Shown: positions 8,820 to 17,375 of the stretch, piece after piece | Position numbering within the stretch: position 1 is the first letter of the stretch | Layout: every line of letters begins with the position of its first letter | Source: a bacterium | GTDB lineage: Bacteria; Verrucomicrobiota; Verrucomicrobiia; Limisphaerales; J093 | Length of the DNA stretch: 40,051 nucleotides | Reading direction: 5' to 3' | Assembly (NCBI GenBank): GCA_021823625.1 | Contig: JAKANS010000034.1 | Coordinates: 1-40,051 of the forward strand | Translations under genes and position numbers: made by a program | Notes under the pieces: model-generated | What the model saw: the letters and a program-made list of their open reading frames with translations, nothing else | The model's database searches: none | Told to the model about the DNA's origin: nothing

Positions 8820-8847
8820 AGATTACGACATCCGTAGTAACCGGCAA
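8820..8847 (-). promoter_or_regulatory. BlaI-type operator inside a sigma70 promoter, SBBP gene 1
   Basis: On the minus strand a -35-like TTGCCG (8842-8847) and a -10-like TAATCT (8820-8825) are 16 bp apart. The imperfect palindrome TTACGACATCCGTAGTAA (8823-8840) fills the spacer. The ATG at 8813 lies 6 nt beyond the -10 box, so transcription should start at or next to the first codon (leaderless mRNA). The same arrangement occurs at 20629-20656 and 23588-23615, the latter in front of blaI. Confidence 0.7.
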
Positions 8848-9141
8848 GCCCCTATTTTGCCCTGAGTGGTGGGACGGGCAAAGCTGGGAACCGAGCGAGG
8901 TTCGAGCGCCTCAGCCTGCGGATCGGGCTGCCGTGGCAGCCAAGCAGTGAGAGGATGACGCGGTCGCCGTTGGGGCTTGATCGTTCCTCGAGCCCGCCGA
9001 GCACAAGCGACTGGCGGCGGTAGAGGATCGCCACCCCAGCCGGCCACGGTTGGGCACGGTGCAGGAACGCCGCCGGGCCGGCCAGCGCGCCCCCATGTAC
9101 TCCGCGCTCCGCGGGGGAGCGGTGAGGTGCTGGCGGGAGCG
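8848..9141. other. Intergenic stretch with a possible unidentified gene remnant
   Basis: The first ~60 bp resemble the DNA upstream of SBBP gene 2 (GCAAGCCCC-ATTTTGCCC and CGAGCGA blocks), so the two promoters share ancestry beyond the operator. Further right, a minus-strand frame reads HRAQPWPAGVAILYRRQSLV and continues for about 45 codons. It has no recognisable start or family and may be a gene scrap. Confidence 0.35.
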
Positions 9142-9602
9142 CTATTTCAGTACCACCGCCTTGGTCCGCAAGTTCCGTAGTTCAACTGTTCGACGCCCCA
9201 GCTATCGAGGACCTGCAACTCGTAGCGGGCCTGGAAGTAAATGCCGGAGTTCGAACTCTTGGGTACCACAAATTCAATGTGGGCCTCCACGTCGCCGAAT
9301 TCAGTTGTGGTCATGAGGTTCACCGTGCGGCCCGACGGGCCGTTGACCAGCACGCCACAGCCCGGCTCGATCACGAGTTTCTTCGGGTCACTCGGATCGA
9401 GCCTCACCGCGTCCGCTGTCATCCAATCGCCGGTCCCCTTGCTGCTCCGGCCAGTCCATTGCTTCAGGCCATGGCCGTCAAACAGCGATATCCAGCCCGA
9501 CGACGATTCGTCCGCAGCGCCGGCGGACTCCCACGCCACCAGCCCCAGCAAAACCAGACTCAGCAAAACCCCGCTTACAACATGTTCTGCTCGTTGAGTC
9601 AT
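9142..9602 (-). pseudogene. DUF1080 (3-keto-disaccharide hydrolase-like) gene with internal deletion
   Basis: The start overlaps the upstream oxidoreductase stop (ATGA at 9599-9602). A signal peptide is followed by the lectin-like DUF1080 fold: GWISLFDGHGLKQWTG, FGDVEAHIEFVVPKSSNSGIYF, ELQVLDSWGV. DUF1080 proteins usually continue for about 100 more residues after this point. Here the frame ends abruptly as YGTCGPRRWY at 9147. In another frame, the same bases read ELRNLRTKAVVLK followed by a stop at 9142, which resembles the usual DUF1080 C-terminus. The simplest reading is an internal deletion that joined both ends out of frame. DUF1080 proteins often accompany Gfo/Idh/MocA oxidoreductases, as here. 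Confidence 0.65.
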
Positions 9603-11026
9603 AGCGACCACCCTTCACGATACGGCGGATTAACCCACTTGTTGGCTTCCTGATCGTTGATGACTCGCATGGCTTCGGCGTCCCATTCCAAAACCTCCGC
9701 GAGCCAGCCAGTGGCGGGCTCCTCGGGCACAAAACTCCGCAGGGCAATCGTTCCGAGTAATGCGAGCTCGGTCATCTGGCAGCCGAATTCCAAGGGACAG
9801 TTCGTGGCGGTGTTCGTCTTGCAGCCCTCGGTCCACTCACGGTAGTGGCCGGTGGTGCGCGGCAGCGTCGGGGCCGGTCGTTGGTAATCCTTGAACTTCG
9901 TCGCCGGCAGCAGCAAATCGGCGCCGCCGTAAAAGCGGCTGTTCATTTTGCCCTCCTCTCCGATGAAGAGGATCCCCGCCTCGATCATTGGCATCTCCGT
10001 GGCCAGCTCCAGGGGCCGCAGCGGGCGCAGGCCACCGTCGTACCAGTGGAGACGCAACGAAGGTAAGTTATCAATCGCGGGGAACTGCCACGAAACTTGG
10101 TTGGCGTCACTTTGGCACTCGCGCGTCAGCAGCATCCGGCCCGATGGCTCGCGATGGTACGAACTCCAGCCGGTGACGGTCTTGGGCGGCCGGCGATTCA
10201 ATTTCAAAGCCTTGAAGAACACGTGGAAGGAGTGGCAGGCCATGTCGGCGATCGTTCCCGAACCGAAGTTCCACCACGCGCGCCACTTGAACGGGATGTA
10301 GGCCGGATGATACGGGCGGTAAGGAGCGGGGCCCAGCCAAAGTTCCCAATCGAGGCCGTTGGGGACGGGTGGCGTCTCCTTCGGGCGTTCGAGCGAGCAG
10401 GGGTAAATCGGGTGCGGCGACCAAACATGCACCTCGCGAATCGGGCCCAGGACACCGGAGCGGAGAATCTCCTCGGTGCGGCGCGCCTCCGGGCTGGCCG
10501 CGCTCTGGACACTGGTCTGCGTAATCACATTCGCCTTCAAGACGGCTTCGCGCACGCGGCGGGCTTCGTGGACGCTGTGAGTCACCGGCTTGGCGCAGTA
10601 AAGATGCTTGCCGAGTGTCAACGCGGTCAACGCGATCACGGCATGCGTGTGATCCGGTGTGCCAATGATCAGGGCGTCGAATTTGTCCGCTTCCTTTTCG
10701 AACATCTCGCGAAAGTCGCGGTAGCGTCGGGCATTGGCATACCGGGCAAAGACCGGCTCCGCAAACTTCGCATCGCAGTCACAGAGCGCCACAATCCGCT
10801 CGTGCTCGCAGCCCTGCAGGTAGTTCTTGCCCATGCCGCCGATGCCCACGGCAGCGATCGCCAGCGTATTGCTTGGCGCCTGATGGCCGGCTCCACCCAG
10901 CACATGGCGTGGCACGATGCTGACGGTGGCCCAAGCGGCAGCCGAGGCGCCCAGGAAACGGCGGCGGGACCAGTTGAATTTGGGATTACGAGGGGAATGC
11001 TGCTTCAGGGTGGTCTTGGTTGTCAT
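9599..11026 (-). CDS. Gfo/Idh/MocA-family oxidoreductase with Tat signal
   Basis: A 475-residue NAD(P)-dependent sugar or inositol-type dehydrogenase, probably exported folded. A twin-arginine signal (SRRRFLGASAAAW) precedes the Rossmann domain, whose dinucleotide loop is AAVGIGGMGKNYLQG. The family cofactor/substrate motif appears as YCAKPVTHS (normally EKP). The C-terminal half carries WRAWWNFGSGTIADMACHSFH and FIGEEGKMNSRFYGG, typical of the large planctomycete-verrucomicrobial subgroup with C-terminal NPPYREGW. It lies 12 bp after the isomerase-like fragment and is coupled to DUF1080 by ATGA. The substrate cannot be read from sequence; relatives act on oxidised sugars. Confidence 0.9.
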   Translation of the reverse strand: MTTKTTLKQHSPRNPKFNWSRRRFLGASAAAWATVSIVPRHVLGGAGHQAPSNTLAIAAVGIGGMGKNYLQGCEHERIVALCDCDAKFAEPVFARYANARRYRDFREMFEKEADKFDALIIGTPDHTHAVIALTALTLGKHLYCAKPVTHSVHEARRVREAVLKANVITQTSVQSAASPEARRTEEILRSGVLGPIREVHVWSPHPIYPCSLERPKETPPVPNGLDWELWLGPAPYRPYHPAYIPFKWRAWWNFGSGTIADMACHSFHVFFKALKLNRRPPKTVTGWSSYHREPSGRMLLTRECQSDANQVSWQFPAIDNLPSLRLHWYDGGLRPLRPLELATEMPMIEAGILFIGEEGKMNSRFYGGADLLLPATKFKDYQRPAPTLPRTTGHYREWTEGCKTNTATNCPLEFGCQMTELALLGTIALRSFVPEEPATGWLAEVLEWDAEAMRVINDQEANKWVNPPYREGWSL

Positions 11027-11037
11027 GGCCGCTCCTC

Positions 11038-11600
11038 CTAGTCGCTGACCTTGCCCTCGGCCAGGTCTTTCGTAGCTTGGGCGATGACGCTGCGGATGAA
11101 CTCGGATGCCAGCTTCGCCATCCGGTCAGCGTAGTCTAAACCCACCGGTCGTCCGTCGATCACCGGCAGGGGGTGACACAACTCGTAGCCGAGGTACCCG
11201 CGGTAGCCAGCCTCCAACAGCGCGCGGACGAAAGGCAAGTGGTAGTCCGGTTCAACGTAACCACCGTAATCGTACGGCCCCCGCCACTGACTACGGATAG
11301 CAATCTGCCGGATCGGCGCGCCTGGCGCCTGCTGCTCGAAGTCGCCGCCGAAGTGCGACTGAACCTGAAGGTCGCCGACCTCGTGGACGGCCTGTCGCAG
11401 GTACGCCGGGGTCTTGTCCTCCATCAACGGCGCATCCATGCACGCCTTCAGGTGGGGCGAGTTGACCTCGCGGATCATCCGCAGCATGTGTTTATAGCCG
11501 GTGATGATCGGCCGGTGGTTTTGCAGGGCAAGGGTAACTCCGTGGTCGGCGGCGAATCGCGCTGACTCGACCAGGCACTCCCGGCACCAGACCCAGACTT
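11038..11600 (-). pseudogene. Sugar phosphate isomerase/epimerase-like TIM barrel, 5'-truncated
   Basis: The C-terminal ~185 codons match the AP endonuclease 2/xylose isomerase-like barrel found beside Gfo/Idh/MocA genes. Visible blocks are ESARFAADHGVTLALQNHRP, LKACMDAPLM, DLQVQSHFGG and GYLGYELCHPLPV, with acidic and histidine residues suited to metal binding. Upstream of about 11600 the similarity stops and the frame continues to 11772 with unrelated, arginine-rich residues, so the first barrel strands and their start codon are missing. It would have headed the operon with the oxidoreductase and DUF1080. Non-functional or at least incomplete. Confidence 0.65.
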
Positions 11601-11830
11601 GGTCTTCTTTTCCGCTGGCTTGGCTGGCGGGACGCCGGTCAGCTGCGCCCCCGCACGACCACCGCCGGCCCGTTTTTCCGCAGAATTCCGTCCGACGGAC
11701 ACCCGCCCGGCCGCGATCATGGGCACACCCTTGCCGAACCAGCGAAAAAAACTCGAAAACCGCCATTGACACCTGCGCCCGGCGACAAAAAATCCTCGTA
11801 AATGAACCCGGCGCAAAAGCAATTCTCCCT
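11601..11830. other. Junction region upstream of the nitrilase-GH28 gene
   Basis: No intact gene is seen. One minus-strand frame carries a lysine-rich PAKPAEKKTKS stretch that could be the tail of another lost gene. A TTGACA at 11766-11771 could be a -35 element for the plus-strand gene, but no convincing -10 follows at 16-18 bp. Confidence 0.3.
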
Positions 11831-11867
11831 GAACCGCGCAGCGTCCAGAAAGCAATTTCCTATCGGT
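11831..11867 (+). repeat. 37-bp interspersed repeat, copy 1
   Basis: This copy starts GAACCGCGCAGCGTCCAG and ends TTTCCTATCGGT. It differs from copy 2 (16008-16044) at only three positions and is the reverse complement type of copy 3 (20789-20825). The TTTCCTATC end points towards the start codon of the nitrilase-GH28 gene, 16 bp away. It adjoins the truncated isomerase side of the junction. Confidence 0.75.
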
Positions 11868-11882
11868 TTCATCGAGGGACAT

Positions 11883-14819
11883 ATGTTCAAAGCATCAATC
11901 AAAGGGGCCGTGCTGAGTGTGCTGTTGTTATTTTCCGGCTGGCCCGCGAAAGCGCATGAGGCCGAGGGATTGAATCCCGGCCTCGTTCGCAATGCCGGTT
12001 TCGAGGACTGCCAGGGGAATATGCCCTCAGGTTGGGAGACCTGGACACCGCGCGCAGAACTTGCGCCTGAATTTGGCACAGAACGCAAGACGAGTCGCTC
12101 CGGCACCGCCTGTTGTTTCATTCGTTGCCGCAGCTTCGAACAGATGGGCGCCTGGCAACAGCGGTGTTCCGGTATTGAAGCTGGGGGCACTTATCGTTTC
12201 ACTGGTTACTTCCGAACTGAGGGGATCAAGTCGGCGCAGGAATCCGTTTGGATCAAGCTCGCCTGGCTGGATGCCGCAGGCCACGACTTGGCAAAGGATT
12301 ACGTGACGCACTTCACACCCCAGGAGAATTGGGTTCGGGCGGAGGACGAAATCCCAGCGCCAACCAACGCCGTCGCTGTCCGCCTCGAGCTCGGGCTCCA
12401 ATGGTGCGCCGGTACGGTCTGGTGGGATGACATCCACGTGGAGCGAGGCACCTCCATCACACCGCGCGTTCTGCGCGTCAGCACATCTTCATTACGGGCT
12501 CCGTCGCCCGGGTCTCCGGAGAAGAATCTGAAGTTCTACGCGGAAAAGATCGACCTGGCCGGCAAGGAACGGGCAGACGTCGTGTGCCTGGGCGAAGCGA
12601 TCAATTATGTGAGCACCCGCTTGCACCCGAGCGACGTCGCCGAATCTATCCCAGGACCCTCCACTGCGATCCTCGGAGAGGCCGCGCAGCGGAATCATCT
12701 CTGGGTTGTCACAAGCCTCTACGAGCGCGACGGGAATCGCCTTTATAACACGGGCGTCCTGATCGACCGGGAAGGACGGCTAGCGGGACGCTATCGCAAG
12801 ACGCATTTGCCGGAGGCCGAAGTGCTGAACGGCGTCACCCCCGGTTCGGAATATCCCGTTTTCCAGACCGACTTCGGCACCGTTGGAATTCAAATCTGTT
12901 GGGACAACTTCTTCCCGGAAGTTGCCCGCAATCTCGCGTTGCAGGGCGCGGAGATCATCTTCACGCCGATTTGGGGAGACCCGCGCGAGGACTCCTATGA
13001 TTGGGACATCGTCGCACGGGCGCGCGCGATTGACAACGCCGTGCATTTTGTGGCGGCCATCTATGCTCCGGATCGCAGCCTTATTGTGGATCCCGGCGGT
13101 CACATCCTGGCGGATACCAAAGGCAGGGAGACGCTCGCCACCGCTGTGATCAATCTCGATACCCGCCGTCAGGTCTCTTGGTTGTCGGTGGGCAGCTTGG
13201 GTGAATGGAAACGGATATACCCCAAAGAACGTCGTCCGAGCACGTACGTCCCCTTGATCCAGGAAATGATACCTCAAAGTGGACGGCTCACAAAGGAACT
13301 CGATCTGAAACGACCAGCGAACCTCTCCGCGCCGCCACTCGCGCGAACAGCCTCAACCATCCTCTTTACGTGGGACTGCTGGCTTTTGGACGGAGTCGCC
13401 TCTTACGACATTCTCCGCGATGGCACGCTAATCGGAACCACGCGGTCTCTGAGCTACACAGCGACGAATCTCCCCGCCAATACGTCCGGCTGCTTCACTG
13501 TGCGAGCCAAGACCTCCCAGGGCGCGACCGTCGGCGAGTCGGAACCACTTGAGGCCGCCACCAAGCCCGCGGGCCGCGTGTTCAACGTGAAGGAATTCGG
13601 CGCCAAGGGCGATGGAGTCACCAAAGACATTGCGGCGATTCAGAAGGCCATCAAAGCCTGCACTCCGGGCGGAACCGTGCTCTTTCCGGCGGGCACTTAT
13701 CTTATAGACCACCTCGAACTGAAGGGCGATATCACCGTGGAATTGCCAGTTGGAGCAACCCTGCAATTCCTGGACAAAGGCAAAGGCGACTATCCCACCG
13801 TGTCCGCGACTCTTCCTGGTCCTGACGGCGATGTGCCTGTGAGACGCCGGGCACTCATCACCGCCGTGCGTGCCTCCAACATCACCCTGACGGGTGGGGG
13901 AACCATCAACGGCAATGGGGCGAGTTGGTGGCCCCAGCCGAAAGATTTCCGACCTTGTTTGCTGGAGTTCATTCAATGCACCAACGTCTTTGTGCAAGGA
14001 ATCAGCCTGGACGACCCGCCTGGGTGGAACACTCATCCGCTCTGCGTGGACAACGCGGTGTTTTCGGAGGTGAAGTTCCGTAAAATGTCCACGGCACCCG
14101 GCACTAATGGCGATGGATTGGACCCCGATTCCTGCTGGGACGTTCTAATTGTCGGCTGCGTGTTCGCCAACCAAGATGATTCCATCGCCATCAAATCCGG
14201 CAAAACGACAGCGACGCAACCAAAACGGCAGCGCCCCTGTGAGAACATTGTGATCCGGGATTGCCGGTTCGACGCCACGCTCGCGCCTGGCGCACATCCA
14301 CTTGGCTTCGCCATCGGCAGCGAGACCTGCGGGGGGGTCAGGCACGTCACGCTCAAGAACTGTGAGTTCAAAAACGCCGCCAGTATTGCCAACCTCAAGG
14401 CCAACCGCGACCGGGCCTTTGCCACCGTCGAAGACGTACACATTGAAAACTGCACCTATACCAATGCAACATTCCGCGACGAACCGTGGAACCACGCTCC
14501 CATTGCGGTCGATTTGTTCTACTACGACCGGGTGGAAGGCCCCGGAGTGGCCGAACCGTTGGCTCTGTCCACGCCTATCTTCCGGGACATCCACTTCAAG
14601 AACATCACCATCGAGAATATCAAAGGAAGGTTTGCCTACCTGTGCGGACTGCCGGAGCAACCGCTCCGAAATCTCACGTTCGAGAATGTGACGGGCGCTG
14701 CAAAACAGGGATTCTTCGGGCGCAACATCGAGGGTATTCAAATTCATAAGGTCGAAGTCCGCACGAAGGAAGGCGACTCCTTTGAGTGGATCAACGTAAA
14801 GAACCGCACGGAACGTTGA
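11883..14819 (+). CDS. Secreted nitrilase-GH28 (polygalacturonase-like) fusion protein
   Basis: A 978-residue multidomain exported protein. The ATG at 11883 follows GAGGGA at good spacing and opens a signal peptide (VLSVLLLFSGWPAKA). Residues ~30-190 form a carbohydrate-binding-like beta-sandwich (NPGLVRNAGFEDC to WWDDIHVERG). Residues ~195-460 are a carbon-nitrogen hydrolase domain with the full triad: Glu238 (LGEAI), Lys307 (RKTHLPE), Cys339 (QICWDNFFPE). A fibronectin III-like linker (~490-560) precedes a GH28 parallel beta-helix (~565-960) with NGDGLDPD, NQDDSIAIKSG, a GSETCGGVRH block and NLKANRDR. Such a pair could remove amide substituents and cleave a uronan backbone; that coupling is inference. 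GH172 follows 10 bp downstream. Confidence 0.9.
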   Translation: MFKASIKGAVLSVLLLFSGWPAKAHEAEGLNPGLVRNAGFEDCQGNMPSGWETWTPRAELAPEFGTERKTSRSGTACCFIRCRSFEQMGAWQQRCSGIEAGGTYRFTGYFRTEGIKSAQESVWIKLAWLDAAGHDLAKDYVTHFTPQENWVRAEDEIPAPTNAVAVRLELGLQWCAGTVWWDDIHVERGTSITPRVLRVSTSSLRAPSPGSPEKNLKFYAEKIDLAGKERADVVCLGEAINYVSTRLHPSDVAESIPGPSTAILGEAAQRNHLWVVTSLYERDGNRLYNTGVLIDREGRLAGRYRKTHLPEAEVLNGVTPGSEYPVFQTDFGTVGIQICWDNFFPEVARNLALQGAEIIFTPIWGDPREDSYDWDIVARARAIDNAVHFVAAIYAPDRSLIVDPGGHILADTKGRETLATAVINLDTRRQVSWLSVGSLGEWKRIYPKERRPSTYVPLIQEMIPQSGRLTKELDLKRPANLSAPPLARTASTILFTWDCWLLDGVASYDILRDGTLIGTTRSLSYTATNLPANTSGCFTVRAKTSQGATVGESEPLEAATKPAGRVFNVKEFGAKGDGVTKDIAAIQKAIKACTPGGTVLFPAGTYLIDHLELKGDITVELPVGATLQFLDKGKGDYPTVSATLPGPDGDVPVRRRALITAVRASNITLTGGGTINGNGASWWPQPKDFRPCLLEFIQCTNVFVQGISLDDPPGWNTHPLCVDNAVFSEVKFRKMSTAPGTNGDGLDPDSCWDVLIVGCVFANQDDSIAIKSGKTTATQPKRQRPCENIVIRDCRFDATLAPGAHPLGFAIGSETCGGVRHVTLKNCEFKNAASIANLKANRDRAFATVEDVHIENCTYTNATFRDEPWNHAPIAVDLFYYDRVEGPGVAEPLALSTPIFRDIHFKNITIENIKGRFAYLCGLPEQPLRNLTFENVTGAAKQGFFGRNIEGIQIHKVEVRTKEGDSFEWINVKNRTER

Positions 14820-14829
14820 GGAGCAAACT

Positions 14830-15918
14830 ATGAAAAACAAAACGCAAGCGACGCACACCCTCACCCGCAGAACCTTCGTCACGACCGCCGGTCTCATCGG
14901 CGGCGCGGCTGCCTTACAGCTTACCCCCGATGCCCGGGCTGTGCCTGGCCCCGAGAAAGCTAACGCGCCCGCTGGCGTGCCACCCGCGCCGTATCTGTTC
15001 ACCAGGCTCCGGTCCCGTTCCATCAGCGCCGAGAACCTGTCTGGTGCCAAGGGGGCGGCAAACAAGTGGAAGGACCTCCCTGCCATTCCGAGGGTCCACC
15101 CCGGCAAGACGCAAACGCTGGCCGACATCGAAGGGCCGGGCATGATTCGCCACATCTGGCTCACTTTTTGGCCGCGAACACCTGAGGCCCTTCGCAGCTT
15201 CGTCCTGCGAATCTACTGGGACGGAATGAAGTACCCCTCGGTGGAAGCGCCGGTGGGCGACTTCTTTGGATTGGGTCACGGCCGCGTGGCGCACTTCAGC
15301 ACGCCGTATCTCACGGTGGCCGACGGTCGGGGCTTCAACAGCTTCTTCCCGATGCCCTTCTCCAAACACTGCCGGATCACGATCGAGAACGATTCGCCAC
15401 AGGATCTCGGCGATCTTTACTACCAGATCAACTATACGCAGGGCGATCAGGTCACTGAGGATGTCGGGCGTTTCCATGCGCATTTCCGTCGCGACCGGCC
15501 GGCGCGCGGCACCAACTTCTTGTTACTTGATGCCAAAGGCACGCCGGGAGTCTATGTCGGAACCACCATTGCCTGCTTGCCGCTGGAACCCGGCAATTGG
15601 CGGGAAGGCGAGTTCCGGTTCTTCATCGACGGCGACAAGGACAAGGCCACGATTGCGGGAACCGGCTGGTCAGACTGGTTTCTGTCAGCCTGGGGGCTTG
15701 ACCTGACCCAGAGCCTCTATGCGGGTTGCACCTACCAAGTTCCGCATCCGGAATGGGGGGACAAGTATTTCTGCTCGTGCTTTCGCTTCCATGTTCTGGA
15801 CCCGATCTATTTCCAGCACGATCTGCGCGTTGAATACCAGCAGATCGGCCATTATCCGCCGGACAAGATCAACTTCAAGGATCGAGCGGACGACTGGTGC
15901 TCCACGGTCTACTGGTAG
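14830..15918 (+). CDS. DUF2961/GH172 family secreted protein, probably shortened by a TAG
   Basis: A 362-codon frame with a Tat-like leader (TRRTFVTTAGLIGGAAALQL) and the DUF2961 core: ADIEGPGMIRHIWLTF, LRIYWDGMKYPSVEAPVGDF, FPMPFSKHCRITIEN and WGDKYFCSCFRFHVLDPIYF. DUF2961 is now classed as GH172, a double beta-jelly-roll family including fructofuranose- and arabinofuranose-active enzymes. The frame stops at TGG TAG, but in-frame codons continue as RLTGEPFPPLPPRVERV up to 16007, which resembles the usual C-terminal tail. Repeat copy 2 begins there. A Tyr codon mutated to TAG is the simplest reading, so the protein may be slightly short yet contain most of its fold. It is co-transcribed with the nitrilase-GH28 gene. 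Confidence 0.85.
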   Translation: MKNKTQATHTLTRRTFVTTAGLIGGAAALQLTPDARAVPGPEKANAPAGVPPAPYLFTRLRSRSISAENLSGAKGAANKWKDLPAIPRVHPGKTQTLADIEGPGMIRHIWLTFWPRTPEALRSFVLRIYWDGMKYPSVEAPVGDFFGLGHGRVAHFSTPYLTVADGRGFNSFFPMPFSKHCRITIENDSPQDLGDLYYQINYTQGDQVTEDVGRFHAHFRRDRPARGTNFLLLDAKGTPGVYVGTTIACLPLEPGNWREGEFRFFIDGDKDKATIAGTGWSDWFLSAWGLDLTQSLYAGCTYQVPHPEWGDKYFCSCFRFHVLDPIYFQHDLRVEYQQIGHYPPDKINFKDRADDWCSTVYW

Positions 15919-16222
15919 AGACTCACGGGCGAACCGTTTCCACCGCTGCCGCCGCGGGTGGAGCGCGTGAAGGGCATCACGATCCAGGCTTGGGAAGCGG
16001 AGGCTTTGAACCGCGCAGCGTCCAGAAAGCACTTTCCTATCAGTCGCGGTCCGATTCCTGGCGTGGAGAGATGAAACCGCCACGCGGTCGTTGTTCCTGG
16101 CATCGCTCGATTATTTGCCGGCTCTGTATGCGCTGATGCTGGCGGCAACCTGCAGCCTTGGCCGGAACGAGTCATCTTTATCCTCCAACCCAAGAGGCGG
16201 TCGGATGTCATCCGGGGGCGTT
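15919..16222. other. GH172 tail remnant, repeat copy 2, then nothing recognised
   Basis: Codons up to 16007 extend the GH172 frame past its stop. Repeat copy 2 occupies 16008-16044. From 16045 to 16222, no gene, RNA or clear hairpin is evident. Confidence 0.5.
16008..16044 (+). repeat. 37-bp interspersed repeat, copy 2
   Basis: Same length as copy 1, with identical left two thirds and ending CTTTCCTATCAGT. It interrupts the C-terminal tail frame of the GH172 gene. No plus-strand gene follows it, so this copy does not fit a simple promoter role. Confidence 0.75.
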
Positions 16223-16717
16223 TCAACGGTTCACGCTCGAGCGCTCCATCACCCGCATGGCGGCAGTGACATTGCCCAGGCAGCATGCGCCTTGCGGGTT
16301 GCGGATTTCGCAGGCGCAGTTGCCGGTTTTCACTTCGGCGGTGATGCGTTGAGGGAGGGTGCATTTGCCCGTCGCTTGGATTTCCTCGCGGACCATCGCG
16401 TCGGTGAAGCCGAAGCAGTAGCAGAGCGGCACGGGGTCTTGGGTTTCCTTGAGTCCAACCCGCACGCGCACGTCGGGTTTCCGAAAACAGTCACCGTCAG
16501 GATGGAAGTAAATCACGTCGCAATCCGCCGAACGGCAGAATAGGAAGCCCGGTATGTTGACGGGTTCGAGGTGCTGCGGCTGCACCGTATGTTTCAGCGT
16601 TTTGGTTTCGACTGACTTGCCGGGCTGACCGCATTCCGGGCAGGTATTCGTTCCCGCCTTTGCCGTTTCGGCCAAGGTCGTTTCAGCGGGAGACTTGATT
16701 GAGCAGCAGTCTGACAT
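16223..16717 (-). CDS. CopZ-like zinc/[2Fe-2S]-binding protein
   Basis: A cysteine-rich cytoplasmic protein of about 164 residues, resembling the N-terminal domain of Archaeoglobus CopZ, which binds zinc and a [2Fe-2S] cluster. Motifs are CPECGQPGKSVETKTLKH, then FLFCRSADCDVIYF, LCYCFGFT and finally NCACEIRNPQGACC. Unlike CopZ, no heavy-metal-associated copper domain follows. Related stand-alone proteins often sit in arsenic or mercury clusters. The ArsS remnant starts about 150 bp away on the other strand, which supports an arsenic or metal context. The start MSDCCS at 16717 is preferred because the Cys pair near the N-terminus suits the family; MKPAIP at 16750 is the alternative. Confidence 0.75.
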   Translation of the reverse strand: MSDCCSIKSPAETTLAETAKAGTNTCPECGQPGKSVETKTLKHTVQPQHLEPVNIPGFLFCRSADCDVIYFHPDGDCFRKPDVRVRVGLKETQDPVPLCYCFGFTDAMVREEIQATGKCTLPQRITAEVKTGNCACEIRNPQGACCLGNVTAAMRVMERSSVNR

Positions 16718-16870
16718 CGCAGTATGGTGGATTGGAATTGCTGGTTTCATCCGCCCGGAAAGACAAACAGAGTGAAGGCGGCGGGCAACGTAGACGCGAC
16801 GAATCGAGTAGCCACGGCGGCATTCTTTTCGGAATAATCTGGGGCGGCCACTGCTCTCAACAAGGGAAAC

Positions 16871-17365
16871 ATGAATCGCTTTGAAGCTATAATCGCGAAA
16901 CACGACCTGACACTACGGCGAGGCAGGCTGCAAACGCTCCAGGTCAACGTTGGCCGCAACGTGCAATCAGGCGTGCCGCCATTGCCATGTGGCCGCTGCC
17001 CCCTGGCGCAAGGAAATAATGCCCGAATCGGTGGCGCAACGCGTGGGAGAGTGGATTCGCCAGCACCGTCCGCCGGTCGTGGACATCACCGGCGCGCGCC
17101 GGAGTTGAGCGAGCACTTCCGCTTCCTCGTCGAGACTTCCCGCGATGCCGGATGCCGCGTGATTGACCGGAACAATCCCACCATGATCGAGACGCCAGCC
17201 TTTGCCTGGTCACCAGAGTACTTGGCCGCCCAAGAAGTGGAAGTCGTCGCCTCCCTTCCGTGCTATTTGGAGGAGAACGTCAATGCCCAGCGCGGGGACG
17301 GTGTGTTCGAGAAAAGCATCGCCGCGCTGCGAAAGCTTAACGCGCGGCCGAGGGCGCACAGTTGA
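16871..17365 (+). pseudogene. arsS: Arsenosugar radical SAM protein ArsS-like, frameshifted and truncated
   Basis: The ATG at 16871 follows AAGGGA. The opening MNRFEAIIAKHDLTLRRGRL and the later block from APELSEHFRFLVETS to SLPCYLEENVNAQRGDGVFE are typical of ArsS, a radical SAM enzyme of arsenosugar synthesis. Between about 16955 and 17095 the frame is wrong. In the shifted frame the bases read CNQACRHCHVAAAPWRKEIM, which holds the CxxxCxxC cluster motif. Two nearby indels compensate, so the frame stays open but loses the cluster cysteines. Similarity ends at LRKLNA near 17343, about half the normal length, followed by RPRAHS and a stop. Either a pseudogene or sequencing errors plus truncation. 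Confidence 0.75.
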
Positions 17366-17375
17366 AATTACCGTT

